Below are positions 1-8,622 of a stretch of 41,942 nucleotides of DNA, one piece after another; within the stretch, counting starts at the first letter, position 1; every line of letters begins with the position of its first letter. Source of the DNA: Bacteroidota bacterium (GTDB taxonomy: Bacteria; Bacteroidota; Bacteroidia; Chitinophagales; Chitinophagaceae); assembly GCA_024640255.1 (NCBI GenBank), contig JAHEFI010000011.1:1-41942 (forward strand), given 5' to 3'. A program made the position numbers and the translations under genes. The notes under the pieces were generated by a model. It saw nothing but the letters and a program-made list of their open reading frames with translations. It was not told where the DNA came from and did not search any database.

Positions 1-336
1 AAGTTAAGTGGTGGTGAGCCAGCAAACTTCTTAGACGTAGGTGGTACTGCAAATGCACAAACAGTAGAAGCTGGATTTAGAATTATCATGAAAGATCCAA
101 ATGTAAAAGCGATCTTAATTAATATTTTCGGTGGTATTGTACGTTGTGATCGTGTTGCAGCTGGTGTGATTGAAGCCTTCAATAAATTAGGCAATATCAA
201 TATCCCAATCATTGTAAGATTACAAGGTACAAATGCTGTAGAAGCAAAGAAATTAATAGATGAGAGTGGATTGAAAGTACAATCTGCTATTCAATTAAGT
301 GAAGCAGCTGACTTAGTAAAGAAGGCCGTTGCTTAG
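1..336 (+). CDS. sucC: Succinyl-CoA synthetase beta subunit, C-terminal part (partial)
   Basis: This is the last 111 codons of the ADP/GDP-forming beta subunit of succinyl-CoA ligase, the TCA-cycle enzyme that makes succinyl-CoA from succinate and CoA or runs the reverse reaction with substrate-level phosphorylation. The frame is open from the window's first base, so the gene starts upstream. Seen in the sequence: the conserved GGEPANFLDVGG stretch at the beginning and NIFGGIVRCDRVA about 40 residues later, both characteristic of the C-terminal ligase domain. The protein ends normally at 336 and is followed at 393-422 by a strong hairpin. Identification is firm; only the truncation by the window edge limits it. 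Confidence 0.96.
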   Translation, partial: KLSGGEPANFLDVGGTANAQTVEAGFRIIMKDPNVKAILINIFGGIVRCDRVAAGVIEAFNKLGNINIPIIVRLQGTNAVEAKKLIDESGLKVQSAIQLSEAADLVKKAVA

Positions 337-392
337 TTTTTATACGCCATTTTTGAAAAAATAATGGCTATAAAAACTCTCTTATGATTTTT

Positions 393-422
393 AAAAATGC
401 CTCGAACTTTCGAGGCATTTTT
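393..422. terminator. Bidirectional rho-independent terminator between sucC and the SprT-like gene
   Basis: A 12-bp perfect stem (AAAAATGCCTCG / CGAGGCATTTTT) encloses a 6-nt loop. It has A and T runs on its two sides, so it can terminate sucC on the plus strand and the convergent gene that ends at 426. Confidence 0.9.
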
Positions 423-425
423 GTT

Positions 426-1052
426 TTATACGCCAATCAATTTCACTTCAGTTAATGCACTAAAAGAATATACATGCCCTGTAGCTATTTCTACACATTC
501 AATTCTTATCCTTCGCTTCTTCCCTCTTTTAAAAACCTTTCCCTTCATAGCTTCAAATACAGCCCCCTCGGGGATATTAGCAACCAATTGAAAGCCTTCT
601 CTTTGAATGGCATTATACTTTCTTAAAACCAATAATAACTGGGTTTCTCCATTTGCAGTGGCTGCAGGATTTTTAATGGTCTTTAATAAACACTTCTTAA
701 TATCAGCAGGGAAAATTTCCATCTGAATAAATTGATACAATAATTGACCATAAATTTGTTTCCATTCTTGCCCATGCGCTTCCACCCTATTTTTATGTGC
801 TTCATAACAAAGCAAATGCGCTAATTCATGTAACAGCGTAATTAAGAATTCAAATGGATTTAAATTTCCATTAACCGAAATCTTATGATTTGCTCCCATG
901 AATGGATGCCGATAGTCTCCCAAAACAGACTTTCTTGCTTTAGTAACTGTAAGATGTACTTTATACTCATTAATTAATTGAACCACTGGCTCAAAAGCTC
1001 CCTCAGGCAAGAACTGCCTCAATGCTGCTAATGGATGTTCAACTTTTGCCAA
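426..1052 (-). CDS. SprT-like domain zinc metalloprotein
   Basis: A 208-residue SprT-like (zincin) protein of unknown substrate. Seen: the HELAH zinc motif in LLHELAHLLCYEAHKNRVEAHG, where the glutamate would be catalytic and the two histidines, plus the histidine in EAHG, would bind zinc. No signal peptide or membrane segment is visible, so it is probably cytoplasmic. Eukaryotic relatives (Spartan) cut DNA-protein crosslinks, but bacterial SprT-like proteins are poorly characterised, so the role here stays open. It lies 9 nt downstream of the small membrane protein gene at 1062-1427 and is probably co-transcribed with it. The gene ends 3 nt from the shared terminator. Confidence 0.85.
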   Translation of the reverse strand: MAKVEHPLAALRQFLPEGAFEPVVQLINEYKVHLTVTKARKSVLGDYRHPFMGANHKISVNGNLNPFEFLITLLHELAHLLCYEAHKNRVEAHGQEWKQIYGQLLYQFIQMEIFPADIKKCLLKTIKNPAATANGETQLLLVLRKYNAIQREGFQLVANIPEGAVFEAMKGKVFKRGKKRRIRIECVEIATGHVYSFSALTEVKLIGV

Positions 1053-1061
1053 AATAAATAA

Positions 1062-1427
1062 TTACTTCTTTAATGACCACTGAATTTCCAAAAAGGTATA
1101 TATCAAATAAATCCCCATAGAAATTAATAATGTAGTGAAACCCACAGGCCCAAGATGCTGTCTAGAATAAATCAAAGCTGCTATAGCGAAAATCATCATT
1201 TTGATCAAGGTACCCATCATCACTGATTGTACCATTTGATTGGGCTTGCTAGCATCCATCTTTTGAATTCTCCAAAAATTGAATAAAGACAAAGCAAATA
1301 ACATTAGATTAACCACTAGAATGAAAGAAAATTTAACTCCCTCAATAGGAAAAAAATTGATGCAATACAATCCAATGGCATTCATACACATAAATAAAGC
1401 CAATATGGGTAAAAACTTTTTTAACAT
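1062..1427 (-). CDS. Small four-helix membrane protein linked to AtpZ
   Basis: A 121-residue hydrophobic protein with about four predicted transmembrane helices (roughly residues 3-25, 30-52, 70-90 and 96-115) and a short polar loop, RIQKMDASKPNQM, in the middle. I recognise no catalytic motif. It sits 2 nt downstream of the AtpZ/AtpI-like gene. In many Bacteroidota genomes a protein of this kind lies between AtpZ and the F-type ATPase a subunit, so a helper role in ATP synthase assembly is plausible but inferred. Here no atp structural gene follows; the SprT-like gene does instead. Confidence 0.7.
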   Translation of the reverse strand: MLKKFLPILALFMCMNAIGLYCINFFPIEGVKFSFILVVNLMLFALSLFNFWRIQKMDASKPNQMVQSVMMGTLIKMMIFAIAALIYSRQHLGPVGFTTLLISMGIYLIYTFLEIQWSLKK

Positions 1428-1429
1428 AC

Positions 1430-1645
1430 TTATTTTTTAGATTGGGTATCTCTAATAATTTTAAACAAAGATAATAGTATAAACAAAAAAGGTAGTATCC
1501 ATATAAACATAGGCTTTGCATTGGGGCTTAACCAATGTTGGTCAAAATACCTCCCTACGTACATTAAAATAATTAATGCTACCGCCCATTGGCTAGCTAA
1601 TCCTGCAAATTTTGACCATTGAAAATTGGATGGTATTTTAGTCAT
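1430..1645 (-). CDS. AtpZ/AtpI family protein
   Basis: A 71-residue protein with two transmembrane helices (about residues 15-33 and 46-63) separated by a short loop, GRYFDQHWLSPNAKP. This matches the AtpZ/AtpI family, which is associated with F1Fo ATP synthases and has been proposed to help c-ring assembly or ion transport. The start ATG overlaps the end of the upstream gene (1638-2033) by 8 nt, so the two are likely translationally coupled. Family assignment rests on the helix-loop-helix layout and the G-x-x-x-D motif in the loop. Confidence 0.75.
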   Translation of the reverse strand: MTKIPSNFQWSKFAGLASQWAVALIILMYVGRYFDQHWLSPNAKPMFIWILPFLFILLSLFKIIRDTQSKK

Positions 1646-2033
1646 TAGAGGGTTGTCCTTCTGGTAATTGTAAAGGAATAGTATCTAATTGATTTGAATT
1701 CCCTTCTGAAAGCACTTTCTTAAGTCCTTCAAGGTATTGTTCTTTGTAATGAATAGACTGCTCTAAAGAGTCTGTTCTTATTTTAAGCAATTGCAATGCA
1801 GTTCTACTTTCTTTTGTACCATAGCCTGGGATATAATATTTCAATGGAGTGAAAGCAATTAATGCAACAGTTAATCCAACTAATAAAATGAAGCTAATAC
1901 TGAAAGCTAAATAAACAGACTTTCTAGATAATCTAAAGGCCAAAATCTCATCATAAGTGTCATCATTCGTAATGACCAATCGATAGGTATTACTGCGCCT
2001 TTTAAAGGTATTATTGATGTCGAATTTTGCCAT
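1638..2033 (-). CDS. Single-pass membrane protein resembling the N-terminus of M23 peptidases (no peptidase domain)
   Basis: A 131-residue protein with a basic cytoplasmic N-terminus, one transmembrane helix at about residues 42-62, the stretch AFTPLKYYIPGY just outside the membrane, and a coiled-coil-like tail (about residues 80-115). The segment from RLVITNDD through IPGY resembles the N-terminal part of Bacteroidota M23-family cell-wall endopeptidases, but the LytM/M23 catalytic domain is absent; the protein stops 70 residues after the helix. It may be a natural stand-alone partner that positions a peptidase, or a truncated relative. It heads the four-gene cluster 2033 to 426. The assignment comes from pattern memory, not a database search. 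Confidence 0.6.
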   Translation of the reverse strand: MAKFDINNTFKRRSNTYRLVITNDDTYDEILAFRLSRKSVYLAFSISFILLVGLTVALIAFTPLKYYIPGYGTKESRTALQLLKIRTDSLEQSIHYKEQYLEGLKKVLSEGNSNQLDTIPLQLPEGQPSND

Positions 2034-2133
2034 AGGTATAAATGCTAGCTAAAGATAAAACAATAATGCAAAAAATGGCTGATTCTACGGTAAATAAAGC
2101 AAATTAACTGTATTTTTAAGATGTCTTAGATCC

Positions 2134-5100
2134 ATGAATAAAGCTATAAAATTCATACCCTCAAAAAGCCTCCGTCTTGTTTGTATCCTTATTGGATGCA
2201 TTGGATTAAATTATGGCGCAATTGCCCAAGACACCAGCAAATCTATATTAGACATCAATAATTCTAAAATAGTAAAAAAGGTAAATGCTCTTTTAGATAC
2301 CAATCAGAAAAAAATAAACAAATTTATTTTCAATAAAGCAGATTCTGTTAAATCTAAATTAAACAGATCAGTAAGCAATGCTTTACCAAAAGAAGTGGAG
2401 AAGCCACTCCCTTATGAAAGATTGTTAAATAAAAAATACACCCTTGGAAGAAGAGCCTATCAAAATACAGTTGCTCAATACAATTACTTTTTTAATGGTC
2501 AAGAAGAGCTAAACGAAATTATTTTAAAGACAAGAAATCAATACCAAGACGATTATACTAAATTACTTGGCTTTTATGATTATGATTTAAATGATATAGC
2601 AAAATATAGTATTGACTCTATCGTCTACAGATGCAATGCTAATATTGTTTTACACGATTTAAGAAACAACTGGGTTGACGACGCCTACTTACTTATGGCC
2701 AAAGCGTATCTTTTTCACAAAGATTTTGATACGGCAGGTAGCATCCTGCAATTTATCAATTATTCATTTGATGAAAAGGAAAATGGAGCCGATTTGCCTA
2801 TTGGAAGTAATATTAGAAATACCAAAGGAAAATTTAGTATTGCTACTGCCGAAACCAATAGAATTTGGGAGAATGAAAATGTAAGAAATGAAAGTATGAT
2901 TTGGCAGGCAAGAAATTATTTTGAAACCAATCAAATTAATGAGGGACTTAGCTTATTGGAATTATTAAAATCTGATGCTTACTTTCCAAAAAGGTTATAC
3001 CCTTTCTTATATGAACAATTAGCCTATGGATATTATTTGAGTGAATCCTATGAAAATGCTGCTAATTATTTGATTAAAGCGCTTCCTAATGCTCCTGATG
3101 CAAGTGTTAAAGCAAGATGGTATTTTTTGATTGCACAAATGTTTGATAAAGTAGATCAAAAAGCTGCCGCCTATCCTTGGTATCAAAAAGCAAGTCAATT
3201 AGCCATCAATCCTATTTTAGGAGTGTATGCCAAAATAAACATGATTCAATATGAATTAGAAAAAGGCAATGCCAATTGGAGAGTGCTTACAGAAAGTCTA
3301 GAACGATTAACCAAAAAAGACAGGTATATCCCCTATGCTGATATCATTTATTTTGAAATGGCCAAATTAGCCATTCAAAATAAAGACCCTATGCAGGCTA
3401 GCGATTGGTTAATTCAGTCTGTAAAGAAAAATAGTAACAGTTTGGAACAAAGACAAAAAGCATTTGAATTATTAGGAAGCATCCATTACAATATGGATCA
3501 ATATGCAATTGCAAAAATTGCCTATGATAGTTTAACTGGGGTACTAAAAACCAACCCTAACTTTGAGACTATTGTTGCTAGAAAAAAATGGATGTTGCCA
3601 ATAAGCAATAATCAAATTGCCATGCAATTAGAGGATAGTTTATTGTATATATACAAACAACCGGAAGAAGTAAGAAAGACCCTTTTTGATAATTGGACTA
3701 AAAGAATGAATACAAGAGCGTCTGAATTAACCCAATTATTTATTGCCGATCCTAAAAAAGAAATTGCTAAAGTTTATATTAATCCTTTACCTGAGAATAA
3801 TTTTAATAAACCCTTGAACGATTTTTATTTTCAAAATAAAAATTCAGTGGCTAATGGTAAACAACAGTTTGTACAAAAATGGGGTGAAAGACCAAATGTG
3901 GATCAATGGAGAAGAAAAACCAGTGGAACAATTGCCTATGCCAATACTAGCTTAACTAAAACTAATACTGATATTGTTATTACTAAAGACAGTACTAAAA
4001 AAGAACAAAATTCAATAAGTGCTACTATTTTGGCCATTAATGATAATCAAGATCTTGATAACTCATTGAAAAAATGGAATGAGGCTGCTATTAAAAACGC
4101 TCAATTATTTTTATTAGAATTAAATGATTTTGAAAAAGCACTACCCATTTATAGAAAAATTATAGAAAGAGATATTGATCCAATCATAACCGAGAGAGCT
4201 TTATTGGATTTAGCAAGTCAATATATTCACGATAACCAGAAGGAAAAGTCTGATGCGATTATTCAGAATGTCATCAAAAAATATCCCAATGGATTTTATG
4301 TAACAAAGCAGAGAGAGGCCAATACAAAAAAACAATTAAGCACTGCTTCTTTAGATAATTATAAAACAGCTTATTTCTTATCAAAAATTGGAAAATGGGA
4401 TAGTTTAGCAAAAGCCCATCCAGTAATTAGTCAAACCGTACTAAAAACAAAATGGAATACCCCCTATCAATTCATCAGAGTAAAAATGTATGCTCAACAA
4501 AGAAAAGATAGCTTGGCCATTATAGTTTTAGATTCTATCATTTTACAAAACCAAAATGAGCTGATTAGAGAAAGAGCTAAGAACATTATAACAGAATTAA
4601 AAAATAGAAAGAAAACAGAGACCTATTTAAGCCAACTAGTGAATATTATTCCAGTTAATACAACTGTTGTTGAAGAAAATAACATAACTCCTGTTGAAAA
4701 AGAGCTTGTCAAAGCGGAAAAGCCTATCCTATCTGAAAATCAAAACCAGGGTATCGCCAACAAAACTGTCAAATCATCGATTCAATTTACCAATGATAGT
4801 ACCGAAGAGCATTATATGGCCATGGTTATTAAAGGCAGCAAAGAGGTTTTTGTAAAAGAAGCCCAAACTGCTTTAGACAATGTAAATGAGGACGAGTTCA
4901 AGAAATTACAATTAGACGTAACTTATGTACAGTTTAATCAAGACACTTATATAGTTTGGGTTGGGCCATTTAATCGCCAACAAGAAAGTATCCAATATGC
5001 TCAAAAAATAAAGCCTAGATTAAAGACAGAAATTATCTCCTTTATACCCACAAAACAATATGAAATATTTATTTTTGGGAAGTCAAACATCTTACAGATT

Positions 5101-5160
5101 AATAATGATGAAGACTTGTTACAATACAAAGACTTCATGTTAAAAAATATTTATAAATAA
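2134..5160 (+). CDS. sprE: Type IX secretion system TPR protein SprE/PorW
   Basis: A 1008-residue tetratricopeptide-repeat protein of the SprE/PorW family, an envelope component needed for type IX secretion and, in gliding species, motility. Seen: a hydrophobic signal segment ending at GAIAQ (about residue 31); no lipobox cysteine at the expected site, although there is a Cys earlier in the hydrophobic core. The family-like block follows (AYQNTVAQYNYFFNGQEEL, then NNWVDDAYLLMAKAYLF), then many TPR-like helical repeats through about residue 760, a low-complexity linker (about 830-880), and a C-terminal alpha/beta domain of SPOR-like appearance. Family members are usually about 850-1000 residues. 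The class A PBP gene starts 12 nt downstream, suggesting one operon. The family call is good; the gene name is inferred. Confidence 0.75.
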   Translation: MNKAIKFIPSKSLRLVCILIGCIGLNYGAIAQDTSKSILDINNSKIVKKVNALLDTNQKKINKFIFNKADSVKSKLNRSVSNALPKEVEKPLPYERLLNKKYTLGRRAYQNTVAQYNYFFNGQEELNEIILKTRNQYQDDYTKLLGFYDYDLNDIAKYSIDSIVYRCNANIVLHDLRNNWVDDAYLLMAKAYLFHKDFDTAGSILQFINYSFDEKENGADLPIGSNIRNTKGKFSIATAETNRIWENENVRNESMIWQARNYFETNQINEGLSLLELLKSDAYFPKRLYPFLYEQLAYGYYLSESYENAANYLIKALPNAPDASVKARWYFLIAQMFDKVDQKAAAYPWYQKASQLAINPILGVYAKINMIQYELEKGNANWRVLTESLERLTKKDRYIPYADIIYFEMAKLAIQNKDPMQASDWLIQSVKKNSNSLEQRQKAFELLGSIHYNMDQYAIAKIAYDSLTGVLKTNPNFETIVARKKWMLPISNNQIAMQLEDSLLYIYKQPEEVRKTLFDNWTKRMNTRASELTQLFIADPKKEIAKVYINPLPENNFNKPLNDFYFQNKNSVANGKQQFVQKWGERPNVDQWRRKTSGTIAYANTSLTKTNTDIVITKDSTKKEQNSISATILAINDNQDLDNSLKKWNEAAIKNAQLFLLELNDFEKALPIYRKIIERDIDPIITERALLDLASQYIHDNQKEKSDAIIQNVIKKYPNGFYVTKQREANTKKQLSTASLDNYKTAYFLSKIGKWDSLAKAHPVISQTVLKTKWNTPYQFIRVKMYAQQRKDSLAIIVLDSIILQNQNELIRERAKNIITELKNRKKTETYLSQLVNIIPVNTTVVEENNITPVEKELVKAEKPILSENQNQGIANKTVKSSIQFTNDSTEEHYMAMVIKGSKEVFVKEAQTALDNVNEDEFKKLQLDVTYVQFNQDTYIVWVGPFNRQQESIQYAQKIKPRLKTEIISFIPTKQYEIFIFGKSNILQINNDEDLLQYKDFMLKNIYK

Positions 5161-5172
5161 AAAAGAAACTTC

Positions 5173-7566
5173 GTGAGCCAAAAAACCGATCAAAGCACTG
5201 GACGAACTAGAAAATTCTGGAAATGGTATTTTATCAGCGCCGGAGTTTTTATGTTATTCTTACTACTGCTTAATTTTGGATGGATTGGAGATATGCCAGA
5301 TTTAGATGATATCGAAAATCCAACTGCCTCTCTAGCTTCTCAGGTATATGCCCAGGACGGAACACCCATGGGAAAATTTTATTTAGAAGACCGAATTAGT
5401 GTTAAATATAGAGACCTAAGCCCTTATTTAATTCAAGCATTAGTTGCTACAGAGGATAAAAGATTTTATGATCATTATGGAGTTGATGGAGAAGGTTTAT
5501 TAAGAGCGGTTGCCTTTTTAGGAAGCCAGGGTGGTGCATCTACTATTACCATGCAAACTGCAAAAAACCTATTTACGGATAATTGGAGCACAAAGAATAA
5601 ATTACTCCGTGTTATTCAAAAAATTAAAGAAAGTATCATTGCCATTAAATTAGAGCGCAATTTTACTAAACAAGAAATTCTAACATTATACCTTAATACC
5701 GTTCCCTTTAGTGAGAACCTTTTTGGTGTAAGTAATGCATCAAGATCATTCTTCCAAAAAGAACCAGATAGATTAAATATTGAGGAAGCTGCGTTATTAA
5801 TTGGCATGATCAATGCCCCTACTAAGTACAATCCTAATAGAAATCCTAAACTAGCCTTAGAAAGAAGGAATTTGGTATTGAATAGAATGGCTACTCAAAA
5901 ATATATTACTCAGGAACAAGCCGACCAATTAAAGGCACTTCCGGTGGTTACCAATTTTAAGAAGCTAGATGAAAACAATGGCCTTGGACCCTATTTTAGA
6001 ATGAACCTGGGCGAGTTTATGAAGAAATGGTGTAAGGAACACAAAAAGAATAATGGCGATAATTACAATTTATATAGAGACGGATTAAAAATTTATACCA
6101 CCATTAATCCAAGAATGCAATACTATGCTGAAGAAGCGGTTGCAAGACATATGTCCTATTTACAAAAAGCTTTTAACGAACAGAACAATATTAAAAACGG
6201 AACTATTTGGAAAGACTTTAATAATTTATTAGAGTTGGCTATTAAACAAACAGATCGTTGGAAGAAAATGAAAACGGAAGATATTGATGAAACAGAGATT
6301 CGTAAATCTTTTGACGAACCTGTGAATATGCGCATATTCGCTTATAATAAAAACAGGTTTATTGATACCACAATGAGTCCTTTGGATTCATTAAAATACC
6401 ATAAACAAATTTTACAAACTGGTTTCTTGGCAGTAGATCCATTTACTGGAGAAGTGAAGGCTTGGGTGGGTGGTGTAGATTTCAAAACATTTAAGTATGA
6501 CCACGTTAATCAAAATACAAAAAGACAGGTAGGTTCTACAATGAAACCCTTACTCTATTCTTTAGCCATTGAAAAAGCTGGTTTTACGCCATTTAGTATT
6601 GTACAAGACCAACAACAAAATTTTGATGGATATGGAATGGTACCAAATACCCCAAAATCTTGTACAGGTTTGTCTATGCCAATGGCACAGGCTTTAGCAG
6701 AATCTAGAAACTGCGCTTCTGGATTTATCATGAAACAGATTAATCCCAAAGGCAATGAAGCGGCTAAAGAATTTGTGGACTATTTAAAGAAATGTAATAT
6801 TCAAACAGAGATTCCTGCCTACCCTAGTATTGCATTAGGATCTGCAGAAATTTCTTTATTTGAAATGGTTCAGGCATATACAATGTTCCCAGGTGGTGGA
6901 TACAATGCACAACCATTCTTTATTAATCGTATTGAAGATAAAAATGGCAATGTATTAGAAAGCTTCTCTCCTCAAAGAAGAAAAGTGATCAACGAAGTAA
7001 CCGCTTATTCAGTTGTGAGTATGATGCAAGGTGTTATTTCTAAAGGTACTGGTAGAAGTATGTACTCATTTGGTATTAATGCTCAATCTATTGCTGGTAA
7101 GACAGGAACTACCAACGACAATAGTGACTTATGGTTTATGGGATACACTCCTCAAATATTAGCTGGCGCTTGGGTAGGTGCAGATGATCGATATATTCGA
7201 TTTACTGATAATTATTTTGGCCAGGGTGCTCATGGCGCTCTTCCAATATGGGCATATTTTATGGCAAAAGTGGCCAATGACCCTGCTTGTAATTTAGACC
7301 CTAATGCAAGCTTTGATAAGCCAAATGGTATGGGAGATTTAAATATCAATTTTGTTGGACAAGATACCATTGCTACAGATATTCCAGTAGAGACTGATGA
7401 TATAAAAGCTGAGTCAGATTATGTATTGCCTGATCAAGTGGCCAATACTCCTTCCACTGCTATAGCTACTCCTCCAGTATCCAACACACCTGTTGCAACA
7501 AAAAAACAAGCTGCCAATAAAGAAGCACAGAAACCAAAAGCTATTTTACCTAAGAAGAAAGGTTAA
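5173..7566 (+). CDS. mrcA: Class A penicillin-binding protein 1A (glycosyltransferase/transpeptidase)
   Basis: A bifunctional peptidoglycan synthase of 797 residues. Seen in order: a cytoplasmic tail; one transmembrane helix (about residues 17-38); a GT51 glycosyltransferase domain with the catalytic-Glu motif EDKRFYDHYG (about residue 93) and GASTITMQ; a linker with an extra charged insert; and a transpeptidase domain with STMK (nucleophile Ser about residue 455), SRN and KTGT (about residue 642). The C-terminus (about 740-797) is Pro/Ala/Lys-rich and disordered. The start is GTG at 5173; no better in-frame ATG precedes the membrane helix. It follows sprE by 12 nt and its 3' end overlaps porQ convergently by 4 nt. 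The function is secure. Confidence 0.95.
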   Translation: MSQKTDQSTGRTRKFWKWYFISAGVFMLFLLLLNFGWIGDMPDLDDIENPTASLASQVYAQDGTPMGKFYLEDRISVKYRDLSPYLIQALVATEDKRFYDHYGVDGEGLLRAVAFLGSQGGASTITMQTAKNLFTDNWSTKNKLLRVIQKIKESIIAIKLERNFTKQEILTLYLNTVPFSENLFGVSNASRSFFQKEPDRLNIEEAALLIGMINAPTKYNPNRNPKLALERRNLVLNRMATQKYITQEQADQLKALPVVTNFKKLDENNGLGPYFRMNLGEFMKKWCKEHKKNNGDNYNLYRDGLKIYTTINPRMQYYAEEAVARHMSYLQKAFNEQNNIKNGTIWKDFNNLLELAIKQTDRWKKMKTEDIDETEIRKSFDEPVNMRIFAYNKNRFIDTTMSPLDSLKYHKQILQTGFLAVDPFTGEVKAWVGGVDFKTFKYDHVNQNTKRQVGSTMKPLLYSLAIEKAGFTPFSIVQDQQQNFDGYGMVPNTPKSCTGLSMPMAQALAESRNCASGFIMKQINPKGNEAAKEFVDYLKKCNIQTEIPAYPSIALGSAEISLFEMVQAYTMFPGGGYNAQPFFINRIEDKNGNVLESFSPQRRKVINEVTAYSVVSMMQGVISKGTGRSMYSFGINAQSIAGKTGTTNDNSDLWFMGYTPQILAGAWVGADDRYIRFTDNYFGQGAHGALPIWAYFMAKVANDPACNLDPNASFDKPNGMGDLNINFVGQDTIATDIPVETDDIKAESDYVLPDQVANTPSTAIATPPVSNTPVATKKQAANKEAQKPKAILPKKKG

Positions 7567-8600
7567 CGCCTTCTATTTAGTTTGTATAAAATAGTAAAAT
7601 GATGGTTTAAATTGTTTTGAAAAAAGGCATTGGCATATTGCACTTGTACATTATTGACTAAAAAACTACAGCCTGCACTAAAACCATTTAAACTGTTTTT
7701 TTGATTCTGCACATTTAGATCAAATCTTCTTAAAAAATTATACCCCATTGTTAGATTAACGGAGGGACCAAGATTAACTTCTGTGGCGAATATTAAATGA
7801 TTGAATATATTTTGGTATTTATTGGGACTGCTTAATCCTTCTATACTATTAAAAATAGTATCATTATAAGTATTATCCCATACTGTTAACCTTTGTGCAG
7901 TTAAAGAGAATTGAAATGGAGCATCTGCTAATTTTTTGGACACACCAGCAGTAATATTAAATGGTAAATTTTCTTTTTGGTTAAACTTAGTTAATTGAAT
8001 TCCTACATTATTAACTAATAAAGCCCACTGAGTTAAACCACTATAAGGGGTATACAAAATACCCAGATCGGCTGCAATACCACTAGAACGATAGATGCCA
8101 TAACTAGATTGTAAAAACTTTACACTTGCCCCTACATTAAAATTAGATTGATAAGTATGTGCAGCACTTATTTGTATGGCATATTCATTGGGCCTAAAAC
8201 TTCCCAACTCATTACCAGCAATATCTGTCATGGGGATGGTTCCATAGTCCATATACTGTATACCCCACCCAACACTTGTTTTGTATTTATTTACATATTG
8301 AGCCCCCATAAAATTATACTGATTAATAGATGCTAGATAGGGTTTGATACTTAAATGTAATTGCCCATCCATCTCACTATTTAAAAAAGCAGGTTGCGTA
8401 AAAGCCATGCCAAGGTCTCCCTCTAGATGACTAATATTTATTCCCCCTAATGCGGTTGTTTTTGCTGAAGGTGATAAGCTAATGAAATTAAAAACAGCAT
8501 TCCCTCCAACTGCCTGTCCAGCAATTGGATTAGCAGATAAAATAAGGCAAATGAATCCTAACCCATAAGTCAATAAATTTCTTTGCCTTCTTTTAAACAT
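7563..8600 (-). CDS. porQ: Type IX secretion system protein PorQ
   Basis: A 345-residue outer-membrane beta-barrel protein of the PorQ family, which with PorU, PorV and PorZ forms the surface complex that removes C-terminal signals from type IX cargo and attaches A-LPS. Seen: a signal peptide ending near IAGQA (about residue 29); the family-typical mature N-terminus GGNAVFNFISLSPSAKTTALGG; then alternating hydrophobic strands typical of a FadL-like barrel, ending in an aromatic-rich strand, FTILYKL. It converges on the PBP gene with a 4-nt overlap, so no terminator separates them. With sprE it makes two T9SS genes in this stretch. Confidence 0.85.
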   Translation of the reverse strand: MFKRRQRNLLTYGLGFICLILSANPIAGQAVGGNAVFNFISLSPSAKTTALGGINISHLEGDLGMAFTQPAFLNSEMDGQLHLSIKPYLASINQYNFMGAQYVNKYKTSVGWGIQYMDYGTIPMTDIAGNELGSFRPNEYAIQISAAHTYQSNFNVGASVKFLQSSYGIYRSSGIAADLGILYTPYSGLTQWALLVNNVGIQLTKFNQKENLPFNITAGVSKKLADAPFQFSLTAQRLTVWDNTYNDTIFNSIEGLSSPNKYQNIFNHLIFATEVNLGPSVNLTMGYNFLRRFDLNVQNQKNSLNGFSAGCSFLVNNVQVQYANAFFQNNLNHHFTILYKLNRRR

Positions 8601-8622
8601 ATAACAAATCTACACTATTTGT

